In this document: positions 33,548-44,471 of the stretch, in pieces
Position numbering within the stretch: position 1 is the first letter of the stretch
How the letters are laid out: every line of letters begins with the position of its first letter
Assembly: GCA_965198095.1 (NCBI GenBank)
Contig: OZ240239.1
Coordinates: 3,968,001 to 4,032,000 of the forward strand
Length of the DNA: 64,000 bases
Reading direction: 5' to 3'
Source: CBDFJH01 sp965198095
GTDB lineage: Bacteria > Latescibacterota > UBA2968 > GCA-2709665
Translations under genes and position numbers: made by a program
Notes under the pieces: generated by a model
What the model was told of the DNA's origin: nothing
Databases searched by the model: none
The model's input: the letters and a program-made list of their open reading frames with translations, nothing else

Positions 33548-36500
33548 ATGCTGAAGCTCATCACCAAAACCTTCGGAAGCAAGCACGACAGAGACATCAA
33601 GAAGATTCGACCGCTCGTGGATGAGATCAATCGGCACTACGCCTCCTATGAAGACCTCTCTGACGAGGCGTTGAAGGGGCATACGACCCGCTTCCGCGAT
33701 CGGCTTCGGGAGGCCACGGCGGAAAGCCGAGAGGCGCTTCACGCGCGCAGAGGCGAACTCGAAGCGCCGCCGGACGGGACAGACCGTCAAGACCTCCTGG
33801 ACGAGATCGCGGAGTTGGAGTCCGAGATCCGTGAGACAGAGTTGAACGTCCTGGACGAGATCCTGCCCGAGACCTACGCGACCTTCAAAGAGGTCTGCAG
33901 ACGCTGGAAAGAAGAGGGTCGGAGCTGGGATCGCGCGGGTGAACAAATCACGTGGGATATGGTCCCCTACGACGTCCAGCTGATCGGCGCGATCGTCCTG
34001 CATCAGGGCAAGATCGCTGAAATGGCCACGGGCGAGGGAAAGACCCTCGTTGCGGGCATGCCCCTCTACCTCAACGGCCTCACGGGCAGGTCCGTTCATC
34101 TCGTCACGGTCAACTCCTATCTGTCCAAGCGGGACGCCATGTGGCTCGGACCTCTCTATCTCCACCTGGGACTGACGGTCGGGATCATACAGGACCGAGC
34201 GCTGGGCGCCGAGGCCTACCTGCTGGAAGAAGATGGCCAGGGGGATTACAGGCTCAGGGAGTGCGACCACAGCGAAGCCTATCGCGCCGACGTCATCTAC
34301 GGCACCAAGGACCAATTCGGGTTTGACTATCTCTATGACAACATGGGGGTTCGCCCGCACGACCTGATGCAGCGCGAGCATCACTTCGCGATCATCGATG
34401 AAGCGGACAGCATCCTGATCGACGAGGCGAGAACGCCGCTCATCATCTCCGGGCCCGTTCCCGAAGCGGATACACAGCGGTTCGACGAGATGCGACCCCT
34501 CGTCGAACGGCTGGTGAGGCTGCAAACCCGCCTGACCAACGGAATACTGAGCGAAGCCGAGCACCTCTTGAGCGAGGACGAAGCTTATGAAGCCGGCATC
34601 AAACTCCTCCAGGTCCGGCGGAGCGCGCCCAAGAACAGGCGCTTCATGAAATTGATCCAGGAAGAGGGCATGAAGAAGCTGGTCCAGCGGGTCGAGGCGG
34701 ACTACATGCGCGACAAGCGCCTCGGAGAGATCGACGAGGACCTCTACTTCAGTGTCGACGAAAAGAGCCACGTCATCGATCTCCTCGACAAGGGTCGGTC
34801 GGAGATCAGCCGACAGCCGGATGACTTCGTCCTTCCCGATCTGGATGGGATGCTCATCCGCATCGAGGGCGACGGCGCCCTTTCCGATCCGGAAAAGGCG
34901 AGGGCGCAGGACGAAGCCTATCAGGATTACGCCAGAAAGAGCGAGTCCATCCACAGCGTGCAGCAGCTCCTCAAGGCGTACACGCTTTACGAGAAAGACG
35001 TGCAGTATATGGTGACCGGGGACAAGGTGATTATCGTCGACGAGTTCACGGGCCGGCCGCAGCCCGGAAGGCGATTCTCCGACGGTCTCCACCAGGCATT
35101 GGAAGCCAAGGAACGGGTCCGCGTGGAAAGGGACACGCAGACCGTTGCGACGATCACCCTCCAGAACTACTTCAGGCTCTACGACAAACTGGCCGGCATG
35201 ACCGGTACGGCAGAGACCGAAAGCGCAGAGCTGTTTCAGATCTACAAGCTGGACGTCGTGGTCATCCCCACGAACGAACCTGTGCGCCGTATCGACTTCG
35301 AAGATCAGATTTTTCGCACGAAGCGCGAGAAGTACAACGCCCTCATCGAGGAGGTTGCGAGGCTGAACGAAAGGCAGTTGCCGGCACTCGTCGGTACGAT
35401 CAGCGTGGAAGTGTCGGAGCTTCTCTCTCGCATGCTGGCCCGCAAAGGGATCACGCACAGGGTGCTGAACGCAAGACATCATCAACAGGAAGCCCAGGTC
35501 GTCACGCAGGCCGGCCAGCCGGGGGCGGTGACCATCGCCACCAACATGGCCGGCCGAGGGACCGACATAAAGCTGGGGCGGGGTATCGTAAAGGCCCCCG
35601 AGGGGCATCGGTGTGCCCTGCTCCACAACCCGGAGGATTCTCGACCGCCCTGTCCCTACCTGGAGGAATACGACTGTCACTCCGAGGTGCCCTGCGGTCT
35701 CCATATCCTCGGCACGGAGCGACACGAAGCCCGCCGCATCGACCGCCAGCTCCGCGGGCGCTCCGGCCGACAAGGGGACCCGGGAAGCTCCAGGTTCTAT
35801 ATCTCGCTTGAAGACGACCTGATGCGGCTTTTCGGATCGGAACGGATCGCGCGGATCATGGACAGGCTCGGCGCCGAAGAGGGTGAAGTCATCGAGCACC
35901 GAATGGTCACCAAGTCGATCGAACGCGCCCAGAAGCGCGTCGAGGATCGAAACTTCGATATCAGGAAGCATCTGCTGGAGTACGACGATGTGATGAATCA
36001 ACAGCGGGAAGTCGTCTACGACCGGCGTCGACACGCGCTGGAACAAGACGACATATCGGATCAAATACGGGAGATCACCGAAGAGACCGTTGACGTCGTC
36101 TTCGACGCCCATATCCCTGAAGAGGGGCATCCGGAGGACTGGAAGCTGGAGGGCCTCACGGCAGGTCTCCGAAACATCTTTCTGCAGGTTCCGGAGATCC
36201 CGGTAGAGTCGCTCCCTTCGCTCAGACGGGAGGGGCTGCGTGACGAGATCCTGGACAAGATCGCCGATACCTATCTACGCCGGGAATCGCTGATCGGTCA
36301 CGGTCGACTGCGGGAAATCGAGCGAATGGTCTATCTTGGAATCATCGATGAAAAGTGGAAAGAGCACTTGAGGGAGATGGACGATCTCAAGGAGGGCATC
36401 GGGCTGAGGGGCTACGGACAGAAGGACCCGCTCGTCGAGTACAAACGTGAGGGTTTTGAAATATTCGTGGAGCTCCTGGACCAGATCAACCGGGAGACCG

Positions 36501-36775
36501 TAAAGACCCTCTACCGGATTCCGATAGACGAAGTGCCGGTAAGCGGCAGGAGCCGGCAACCCGATCGGTTGGCCTTGGTCCATCAAGACGCGATCGGCAT
36601 GGGCTTCGCCGGCGTGCCCGAACCTCAGGTTCCGTCGGAGACGTTCGCGAACGCATCGGAGGGCGACGCCCCGGTGCGTACACCTGTAAAGCGACAGGGA
36701 CCCAAGGTGGGACGCAATGCCCCCTGCCCCTGTGGGAGCGGGAAGAAATACAAGAAGTGTCACGGACGCGCATGA
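33548..36775 (+). CDS. secA: Protein translocase ATPase SecA
   Basis: A 1075-aa motor that drives unfolded proteins through SecYEG. Nucleotide site one is EMATGEGKTLVAGMPLYL (about residue 160), with IIDEADSILIDEARTPL following; the second RecA-like domain has TNMAGRGTDIKL and HEARRIDRQLRGRSGRQGDP. The end carries the zinc-binding SEC-C motif PCPCGSGKKYKKCH. It is some 170 residues longer than E. coli SecA, due to insertions around 210-320, the segment before RGTDIKL and after it (a C-P-Y-L-E-E-Y-D-C stretch). This export motor presumably serves the many secreted proteins encoded here. Confidence 0.96.
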   Translation: MLKLITKTFGSKHDRDIKKIRPLVDEINRHYASYEDLSDEALKGHTTRFRDRLREATAESREALHARRGELEAPPDGTDRQDLLDEIAELESEIRETELNVLDEILPETYATFKEVCRRWKEEGRSWDRAGEQITWDMVPYDVQLIGAIVLHQGKIAEMATGEGKTLVAGMPLYLNGLTGRSVHLVTVNSYLSKRDAMWLGPLYLHLGLTVGIIQDRALGAEAYLLEEDGQGDYRLRECDHSEAYRADVIYGTKDQFGFDYLYDNMGVRPHDLMQREHHFAIIDEADSILIDEARTPLIISGPVPEADTQRFDEMRPLVERLVRLQTRLTNGILSEAEHLLSEDEAYEAGIKLLQVRRSAPKNRRFMKLIQEEGMKKLVQRVEADYMRDKRLGEIDEDLYFSVDEKSHVIDLLDKGRSEISRQPDDFVLPDLDGMLIRIEGDGALSDPEKARAQDEAYQDYARKSESIHSVQQLLKAYTLYEKDVQYMVTGDKVIIVDEFTGRPQPGRRFSDGLHQALEAKERVRVERDTQTVATITLQNYFRLYDKLAGMTGTAETESAELFQIYKLDVVVIPTNEPVRRIDFEDQIFRTKREKYNALIEEVARLNERQLPALVGTISVEVSELLSRMLARKGITHRVLNARHHQQEAQVVTQAGQPGAVTIATNMAGRGTDIKLGRGIVKAPEGHRCALLHNPEDSRPPCPYLEEYDCHSEVPCGLHILGTERHEARRIDRQLRGRSGRQGDPGSSRFYISLEDDLMRLFGSERIARIMDRLGAEEGEVIEHRMVTKSIERAQKRVEDRNFDIRKHLLEYDDVMNQQREVVYDRRRHALEQDDISDQIREITEETVDVVFDAHIPEEGHPEDWKLEGLTAGLRNIFLQVPEIPVESLPSLRREGLRDEILDKIADTYLRRESLIGHGRLREIERMVYLGIIDEKWKEHLREMDDLKEGIGLRGYGQKDPLVEYKREGFEIFVELLDQINRETVKTLYRIPIDEVPVSGRSRQPDRLALVHQDAIGMGFAGVPEPQVPSETFANASEGDAPVRTPVKRQGPKVGRNAPCPCGSGKKYKKCHGRA

Positions 36776-36834
36776 GCCGCGTTTCACGGACCCGAAGCGT
36801 CTTCTACGGAGGATCACGTAAAGGAAGGGTGCAT

Positions 36835-37317
36835 ATGAAGTCGCGAGAGGATTTGCTCAGAGAAGCCAGACGCGAGATCGAAGAGAGGTCCGTTCAGGAG
36901 GTTCGCGATCACCTCGAAGCGGGCGAGGAGCCGCTATTCCTCGACGTGCGGGGGTTGGACGAGTGGGAACGCGGCCATTTGGAAGGGGCGATTCACCTCC
37001 CTCGAGGACACCTGGAAGAGCAGGTCGAATCCACGATTCCCGACAAGTCCAGAGAAACCGTCGTCTATTGCGCCGGAGGCATCCGATCTCTCCTCGCCGC
37101 AACATCGCTGAAGGCCCTCGGCTACGATCGCGTCATATCGATGGACGGCGGGTTTGATGCGTGGGAAGCGGCGGGATTTTCCGTGACCAAACCCCCACCC
37201 CCGGAAGAGGAAGAAGGGCCGTTGAACGCGGATCTCCTGGAAAACGAGATCGCGCACCTCGAGCAGGTGCTGGCCCGGAAACGGTCTCTCCTTCAGCAGC
37301 AGAAAAGGCCCTCGTGA
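36835..37317 (+). CDS. Rhodanese-domain protein
   Basis: A 160-aa single rhodanese domain with an extra C-terminal helix. Key marks are FLDVRGLDEWERGHLEGAIH, the active-site cysteine in VVYCAGGIRS, and MDGGFDAWEAAGF. Such proteins carry persulfide sulfur on the Cys. The final 35 residues are acidic then helical (LENEIAHLEQVLARKRSLL), perhaps a coiled coil for partner binding. The start at 36835, with GGAAGGG upstream, is preferred to a 26-codon longer frame. It is the last gene before the groEL promoter. Confidence 0.88.
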   Translation: MKSREDLLREARREIEERSVQEVRDHLEAGEEPLFLDVRGLDEWERGHLEGAIHLPRGHLEEQVESTIPDKSRETVVYCAGGIRSLLAATSLKALGYDRVISMDGGFDAWEAAGFSVTKPPPPEEEEGPLNADLLENEIAHLEQVLARKRSLLQQQKRPS

Positions 37318-37342
37318 GACGCGCTCATTTCGAACAAATTCC

Positions 37343-37371
37343 TTGTGTCACGGCAGCGCACCGTTTATATT
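37343..37371 (+). promoter_or_regulatory. groEL promoter
   Basis: TTGTGT (37343-37348) and TATATT (37366-37371) are exactly 17 bases apart. The expected transcription start, about 37378, falls just before the CIRCE operator, the usual arrangement for HrcA-repressed chaperone genes. Confidence 0.75.
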
Positions 37372-37381
37372 AGGTGGAGCG

Positions 37382-37408
37382 TTAGCACTCGATAAGCTGG
37401 AGTGCTAA
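37382..37408 (+). promoter_or_regulatory. CIRCE operator (HrcA binding site)
   Basis: TTAGCACTC (37382-37390), nine bases, then GAGTGCTAA (37400-37408): an exact match to the CIRCE inverted repeat. It predicts repression of groEL by HrcA and heat induction. Confidence 0.95.
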
Positions 37409-37514
37409 CAACCCGAATGGCACAGAGACGGCGTGCGATGGGGAAGCATTCCGCATCGTGCGCGAAGATCGTGACTGAAGTAGGCGGCTCACAACAGGCA
37501 GAGAGGATCGAAAA

Positions 37515-39155
<1,641 letters not shown>

Positions 39156-39184
39156 CCGGCTTTACCTCCCCAAAGACTGACAAG

Positions 39185-39221
39185 AGAGGCCCCGGATCTC
39201 GATCCGGGGCCTCTTCGCTTT
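39185..39221 (+). terminator. Rho-independent terminator after groEL
   Basis: AGAGGCCCCGGATC (39185-39198) pairs fully with GATCCGGGGCCTCT (39201-39214), followed by TCGCTTTT. It ends the groEL transcript about 30 bp past the stop. Confidence 0.85.
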
Positions 39222-39287
39222 TGCCGTTCGCCCGACACGTGCCCGTGCGACGGGCTTCCGGCACGCCTCGCCAGGGGCACCCGAAAT

Positions 39288-39534
39288 GCGTTGCAAAACG
39301 CGCCTCGCGTTGCGAATTGCACCAAATCCTCTGTTTCTCCATCCGGTCGTTCCCGTAAGTCCTTAATTAAACAAATATTTATAGCTTCTGTCAGAGCCGT
39401 GACACGGTCGCCTGGGCGATTTTCATGTGGCATTCTGCAACATGTCGATGATTTTCCGGTCGGCGCTGTGCATACTCTAACTCCTTCATCTACAACGTGT
39501 TGTCTGCTTTGTGAAAATATGGCACGAATTTTGC
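39288..39534 (-). repeat. Dispersed ~245-bp repeat, copy 2 (inverted)
   Basis: The leftward strand matches the repeat at 7811-8060 from end to end. It keeps the same small frame open (ENRPGDRVTALTEAINICL, GETEDLVQFA, GAFCNAF), changed at about a quarter of residues. Copy 2 sits directly downstream of the groEL terminator and upstream of the secreted-protein cluster. Confidence 0.7.
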
Positions 39535-39686
39535 GTATGTATGTGGAGACGCTGTGTATAAAAATGCGGTGAATTGAGGTCAGGAACGTCAAGGATTGGA
39601 CCTTATGTACCTGGCCGGTCCCGGCATTGCGCCACACCGGTAAGAGCACTTCAAGCTATCCAACGATCCCTGAACCAGGAGGTCCA

Positions 39687-41066
39687 ATGGCTTCAATCAT
39701 AAAGAGCTTGGTGTTGGTTGCCGTCCTCGGGTTGCCGGTCTTTGCGGGTCATGCCAACGCCGGGGTCAATACAAATGTGATCACATCCAATGCCACGCCT
39801 TCTCCCGACTTTGACGGCGATAACTGGGTGGGATTCACGGACTTCCTGATTTTCGCATCTGTGTTCGGCTCGCGCCAGGGCGACGGGAGCGGGAGATATG
39901 AAGCGAAGTATGATCTGGATGGCGACGGTGAGATCGGCTTTGGTGATTTTCTGATTTTTGCCGGCAGCTTTGGCAAAGCGCCGCCATCATCAGGCGGCGG
40001 GGATGGCGGCAGCCCTGATCTCGTTGTTCAATCCCCTTCGGCAAGCAGCAATAGCGTGGCTTCGGGCGCGACCTTCACGCTGAGCGCCACCGTCCGCAAC
40101 GAGGGTGACGGATCGTCTGCCGCGACGACGTTGCGCTACTATCGCTCGACCGACGCGACGGTTTCGGCGGGTGGCGCGGAAGTGGGCACGGACGCGGTTG
40201 ACGGACTTTCGGCCGCCGGCGCCAGTGCCGAGTCGATCGACCTGAATGCGCCATCAGATGCAGGGACGTATTACTACGGCGCCTGTGTGGATGCGGTGAC
40301 GGGTGAATCCGATACCGAAAACAACTGCTCCGCCGCCGTGACGATTACCGTCGCGGCGGAGGCACCGAAGCTCTACTGGACGGACTGGGGCACGGACAAG
40401 ATCCAGCGCGCCGATCTCGACGGTTCCAACGTGGAAGACCTGGTTACCGACGCAGGACTGGACGGTCCGGATGGGCTGGCCCTGGACGTGACCGGTGGCA
40501 AGCTCTACTGGACGGACTCGGGCACGGACAAGATCCAGCGCGCGGACCTGGACGGATCCAATGTAGAAGACCTGGTCACCAGCGGCCTGAGCGTGCCGTA
40601 CGGTCTGGCCCTTGACGTGTCAGACGGCAAGATGTATTGGACGAACCCCGGGTCGGACAAGATCCAGCGCGCGGACCTGGACGGATCCAATGTAGAAGAC
40701 TTGGTCACCAGCGGCCTGAAGAGCCCCACTGGCCTGGCTTTGGACGTGTCCGGTGGCAAGATGTACTGGACGGACCGCAGAACACACAAGATCCAGCGCG
40801 CCGATCTGGACGGATCCAACGTGGAAGACCTGATCGCCAGCGGCCTGACAACCCCTAACGGTCTGGACCTGGACGTGTCTGGCGGCAAGATGTACTGGAC
40901 AGACGTGGACGCAGACAAGCTACAGCGCGCCGACCTTGACGGCTCGAACGTCGAAGACCTCCTCACCAGCGCCGACGGACTGGTCGATCCATCGGGCCTT
41001 GTCGTGGGGGCCGTTGGCGTCAGCGGGGGCGGCAGTAGTCAACGTGCACTGTGGGGTCGGCGCTGA
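39687..41066 (+). CDS. Secreted protein: EF-hand/dockerin-like module, CARDB domain, YWTD repeats
   Basis: A 459-aa secreted protein. AGGAGGT precedes the ATG. Domains: signal peptide (IIKSLVLVAVLGLPVFAGHA, then NA); paired EF-hand/dockerin-like motifs at about 33-95 (DFDGDNWVGFTDFLIFASVFG-like and DLDGDGEIGFGDFLIFAGSFG-like); a CARDB domain at about 112-222 (LRYYRSTDATVS, TYYYGACVD, NNCSAAVTI); then five near-identical 43-44-residue repeats from about 228 (LYWTD...KIQRADLDGSNVEDL), the LDL-receptor class B type. Such propellers have six blades, and the protein stops soon after the fifth, in RALWGRR, so it may be shortened by a frameshift near 41050. Here the EF-hand module is N-terminal, unlike in its neighbours. 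Confidence 0.85.
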   Translation: MASIIKSLVLVAVLGLPVFAGHANAGVNTNVITSNATPSPDFDGDNWVGFTDFLIFASVFGSRQGDGSGRYEAKYDLDGDGEIGFGDFLIFAGSFGKAPPSSGGGDGGSPDLVVQSPSASSNSVASGATFTLSATVRNEGDGSSAATTLRYYRSTDATVSAGGAEVGTDAVDGLSAAGASAESIDLNAPSDAGTYYYGACVDAVTGESDTENNCSAAVTITVAAEAPKLYWTDWGTDKIQRADLDGSNVEDLVTDAGLDGPDGLALDVTGGKLYWTDSGTDKIQRADLDGSNVEDLVTSGLSVPYGLALDVSDGKMYWTNPGSDKIQRADLDGSNVEDLVTSGLKSPTGLALDVSGGKMYWTDRRTHKIQRADLDGSNVEDLIASGLTTPNGLDLDVSGGKMYWTDVDADKLQRADLDGSNVEDLLTSADGLVDPSGLVVGAVGVSGGGSSQRALWGRR

Positions 41067-41405
41067 GTCCGGGAGACGGATGCGGTGGCCCCGGTTACAG
41101 TCTCAGCAACGATGCCGGAGTTCTGGTCGCGGACGGCAACATAGGAGGCATTTCCCTAGGCGACACGCGTTTCCGCGGCGCCGCCGTCAGTTTAAACAAC
41201 CTTCGCCTCAGCAGGGCCAGCGACATCTGGACGATCGTAAGCCTGCCGTAGCCGAATACGCCTCCAACGTGGCGGAATCATCGAGATTCGGGATGGAACC
41301 GGATCAACGACGATAGCCGCGGAAGGATGCAGCGTCGAGGGGCGGACGCGCCACAAGGGGCACCGTGGAAAATACGAAGGAAACGTTCCTCAAGGAGGAT
41401 GTGGT
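41067..41405. other. Gap with a possible decayed tail of the preceding gene
   Basis: A frame at 41051-41251 encodes a protein-like stretch (YSLSNDAGVLVADGNIGGIS, FRGAAVSLNNLRL) in a different phase from the upstream gene. It could be the lost C-terminus of that gene after a frameshift. From about 41339 the sequence is the start of a duplicated segment that recurs at 43203. Confidence 0.35.
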
Positions 41406-42632
41406 ATGAGCAAGGCTGAGTCGTTCCTCATCGGTGTCATGGCCCCGCCGTCCTGCCGTTCAGCGGCCGGCAGGCCGGAGGGCGGACAGGATTTGAAGTC
41501 CGGAGCAACGGGTCCCTCATCCCATCAGGCCTTGGGGAAGGGAGCAAGCTCAAGCTGCCGTTCGTCACGTCGAGCACATACAGAGCCGTGTATACCAACA
41601 TCGCCGACTGCGACCATTCCGTACAGACGGCCGCCGACAGCTACACCGACTTCGACAACGGCTCCGCGACTCGAACGGCCCCACCGGCGGTACGTCCGCC
41701 TCATCACCCCCGTTTTCGCGGTGTTGCTGGCCCTGACCGTCTCGCCCGCACGGGCTTCTTCAGTGCAGGCGACCGTGCCCGACACCATCGGCCCCATCCC
41801 CCCCAGTCCCGACCTGGTGGTCGATGCCCCCTCGGTCACCGACAACAGCCCGGCGGCGGGCGCGTCGTTCGCCCTGAGCGTGACGGTGCGCAACCAGGGG
41901 GATGGCGTCTCGAGGTCGACGACGCTGCGCTATTACCGCTCAAACGATGCGAGCATCTCGACCTCCGACACGGAGGTGGGCACGGATCAGGTGAACGGTC
42001 TTTCGGCGTCGGAGACCAGTGAACAGTCGATCGACCTGACGGCGCCGTCGAGCGCCGGCACGTATTACTACGGGGCGTGCGTGGACATGGTGTGGGCCGA
42101 GTTCGACCCCGGCAACGACTGCTCTTCTTCGGTGATGGTGACCGTCAGCCCCGACACCGCCAGCCCCGACACCGTCAGCACTGCCTCTGCGCCCGGCGCC
42201 CCCACCACGGGCCTGACGGTTACATGGAGCGCGCCATCCAGCAATGGTGGCTCAGCCATTACCGCCTACGATCTGCGCTACATCCGCAGCGACGCCCCCG
42301 ACAAGGCCGACGCCAACTGGACCGTGGTGGAGGATGTCTGGTCGGCCGGCTCCGGGGCACTGACCTACGAGTTGACCGGACTGAGCGGCGGCACCCAGTA
42401 CGACGTGCAGGTGCGGGCGGTCAACGGCTCCGGCGACGGCCCCTGGTCGGCCACCGCCACCGGAACCACTGAACCGGAAACCGATTTCGACGGCAACGGC
42501 AAGACCGGTCTCGTTGACTTCGTCCTGTTCTCCGAAGCGTACGGCGGGACCGACGCACGCTTCGACCTCGACGGCAGCGGCAAGGTCGATTTCGTCGATT
42601 TCTTCGATTTTATCGATGCATTCGACTTGTAG
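41406..42632 (+). CDS. Secreted CARDB / fibronectin-III / EF-hand module protein
   Basis: A 408-aa frame with AAGGAGG seven bases before its ATG. Residues about 95-118 form a signal-like segment (VRLITPVFAVLLALTVSPAR, then ASS). A CARDB domain follows (SPDLVVDAP, TLRYYRSNDASIS, TYYYGACVD), then an FN3 domain (LTVTWSAPSSNGGSAITAY, VRAVNGSGDGPWSA) and paired EF-hand/dockerin-like motifs at the end (FDGNGKTGLVDFVLF, FDLDGSGKVDFVDFF). The first ~90 residues are odd: reading one base off gives a better protein-like string (NGSLIPSGLGEGSKLKLPFV, NIADCDHSVQTAADSYTDF), so this N-terminus is probably a frameshifted relic and the true mature protein starts near the signal segment. Confidence 0.7.
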   Translation: MSKAESFLIGVMAPPSCRSAAGRPEGGQDLKSGATGPSSHQALGKGASSSCRSSRRAHTEPCIPTSPTATIPYRRPPTATPTSTTAPRLERPHRRYVRLITPVFAVLLALTVSPARASSVQATVPDTIGPIPPSPDLVVDAPSVTDNSPAAGASFALSVTVRNQGDGVSRSTTLRYYRSNDASISTSDTEVGTDQVNGLSASETSEQSIDLTAPSSAGTYYYGACVDMVWAEFDPGNDCSSSVMVTVSPDTASPDTVSTASAPGAPTTGLTVTWSAPSSNGGSAITAYDLRYIRSDAPDKADANWTVVEDVWSAGSGALTYELTGLSGGTQYDVQVRAVNGSGDGPWSATATGTTEPETDFDGNGKTGLVDFVLFSEAYGGTDARFDLDGSGKVDFVDFFDFIDAFDL

Positions 42633-42906
42633 ACCTTGGCCGGGCTTAAATGGGTGGGGTCGATACAACAATTGGATCGTAAACGCCATCCACGGTGGCC
42701 TATCCTCCGACATTGCAGTATCCCAGGTTTCAAAGTAACCGTCGAGAAAGGCTGCAAACGGATTGTCCCCATTCCGGGGGTTGTTTTTGTGACCGGCTTC
42801 AGCCAGGGCGTGTATTGCTTCGCAGAGTGATGATGCGATCCATCCCAGGCTCGCTTGAGAAGCGACCACACGCCTCGAGTTCGGGTCAAGAGGTGTGTAA
42901 AAAAGG
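42633..42906. other. Intergenic, no gene seen
   Basis: Separates the first CARDB/FN3 gene from the transposase remnant. Frames on both strands lack motifs and ribosome sites. Confidence 0.35.
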
Positions 42907-43160
42907 TCACGCGGCCAGCTTCTCTCCCGAGTCGATCGTGATCTTGTTTTTTCGGTCGTGCTGTGCGTAGACATCCGGTGGCAGATGGTGTGCATCAAGT
43001 CTACAGCTCCTTTACGCTCATACCACCCTCGGCCGAGGACCTGGGTCACTTCCTCCTCGGCAATGGATAGAGGTATAGACAAACACAGTACGAGCAGAGC
43101 CTCCTCGTTGTCCTGGACGGCTCCAAGGGACTGCTTGGCGCAGTGAAGAAAGCGTTGAAA
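42907..43160 (-). pseudogene. IS256/mutator-like transposase remnant, second copy
   Basis: Leftward, the last ~110 bp match the remnant at 2260-2390, including the reading VYAQHDRKNKITIDSGEKLA, the stop at 42907-42909 and the TTTTTTACACACCTCTTGAC end. Upstream of that the frame is broken. It sits between the two copies of the duplicated CARDB/FN3 segment. Confidence 0.5.
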
Positions 43161-43269
43161 GGGTATGCCCGGGTTCAACGCTGTTTATGGAATGCAGCGG
43201 CGAGGGCGGGCGCGCCACAAGAGGCACTGTGGAAAATACGAAGGAAACGTTCCCCGAGGAGGATGTGGT

Positions 43270-44402
43270 ATGAGCAAGGCTAAGTCGTTCCTCATCGGCG
43301 TCATGGCCCTGCCGTCCTGCCGTTCAGCGGCCGGCAGGCCGGAGGCCAGACAGCATTTGAAATCCGGAGCAACGGGTCCCTCATCCCAGCAGGCCTTGGG
43401 GAAGGAGGCGAGTTCAAGCTGCTGTTCGTCATCTCGAGCACATACAGGGCAACGTCGCCGACTGCGACCATTCCGTACAGACGGCTGCCGGCAACGACAC
43501 CGACTTTCTACAACGGCTTCGCGATTCGAACGGCCCCACCGGCGGTACGTCCGCCTCATCACGCCCGTTTTCGCGGTGTTGCTGGCCCTGATCGTCTCGT
43601 GGGATCGCCCACGGTGAGCGACAACAGCCCGGTGGCGGGAGGGTCGTTCACGCTGAGCGCCACGGTGCGCAACCGGGGGGATGGCGCCTCGGGGTCGACG
43701 ACGCTACGCTACTACCGCTCGACCGACGCGACCATCTCGACCTCCGACACGGAGGTGGGCACCGACGCGGTGGGCGGTCTTTCGGCGTCGGGCACCAGCG
43801 CCGAGTCGATCTCCCTGACCGCGCCCTCAGCCGGCACCTACTACTATGGGGCGTGCGTGGCCGCGGTGACGGGCGAGTCGGACACCGGCAACAACTGCTC
43901 CTCTTCGGTAACGGTGACCGTCAGTCCCGTCCCCACCGCCCCCGACCTGGTGGCGACAGATGCACAGAATGCGATAGATCTGACGTGGAGCGCGCCATCC
44001 GGCAATGGTGGCTCAGCCATTACCGCCTACGATCTGCGCTACATCCGCAGCGACGCCCCCGACAAGTCCGACGCCAACTGGACCGTGGTGGAGGATGTCT
44101 GGTCGACCGGCTCCGGGGCACTGATCTACGAGTTGACCGGCCTGAGCGGCGGCACCCAGTACGACGTGCAGGTGCGGGCGGTCAACGGCTCCGGCGACGG
44201 CCCCTGGTCGGCCACCGCCACCGGAATCCCTGAACCGGAAACCCAGCCGACCGATTTCGACGGCGACGGCAAGACCGGTCTCGTTGACTTCGTCCTGTTC
44301 TCCGAAGCGTACGGCGGGACCGACGCACGCTTCGACCTCGACGGCAGCGGCAAGGTCGATTTCGTCGATTTCTTCAAATTTGTCGATGCATTCGGCTCGT
44401 AG
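43270..44402 (+). pseudogene. Frameshifted duplicate of the CARDB/FN3/EF-hand gene
   Basis: The sequence from about 43203 repeats that from 41339: same GAGGATGTGGT before the ATG and the same MSKA-SFLIGVMA opening. In the ATG frame the protein ends after LLALIVSWDRPR at 43617, while the CARDB, FN3 and EF-hand parts continue in another frame, open to 44402 (usable GTG-type start near 43599). Compared with copy 1, about 80 bp between the signal segment and the CARDB domain is missing. That deletion causes the frame change. The CARDB-FN3-EF-hand part (267 codons) is otherwise well kept and nearly identical over the FN3 region, so decay is recent, or expression uses an internal start. Confidence 0.65.
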
Positions 44403-44471
44403 GCGCGGCTCATGCACCGGCTGTTGAAAGATTGTGTAAGCGACGTGTCGGCTGATCCCAAGATTTGCCAT

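Noticed and set aside
33326..36130. 934-codon frame on the minus strand
   Set aside because: Antisense to secA over nearly its whole length; composition is that of a GC-rich shadow frame.
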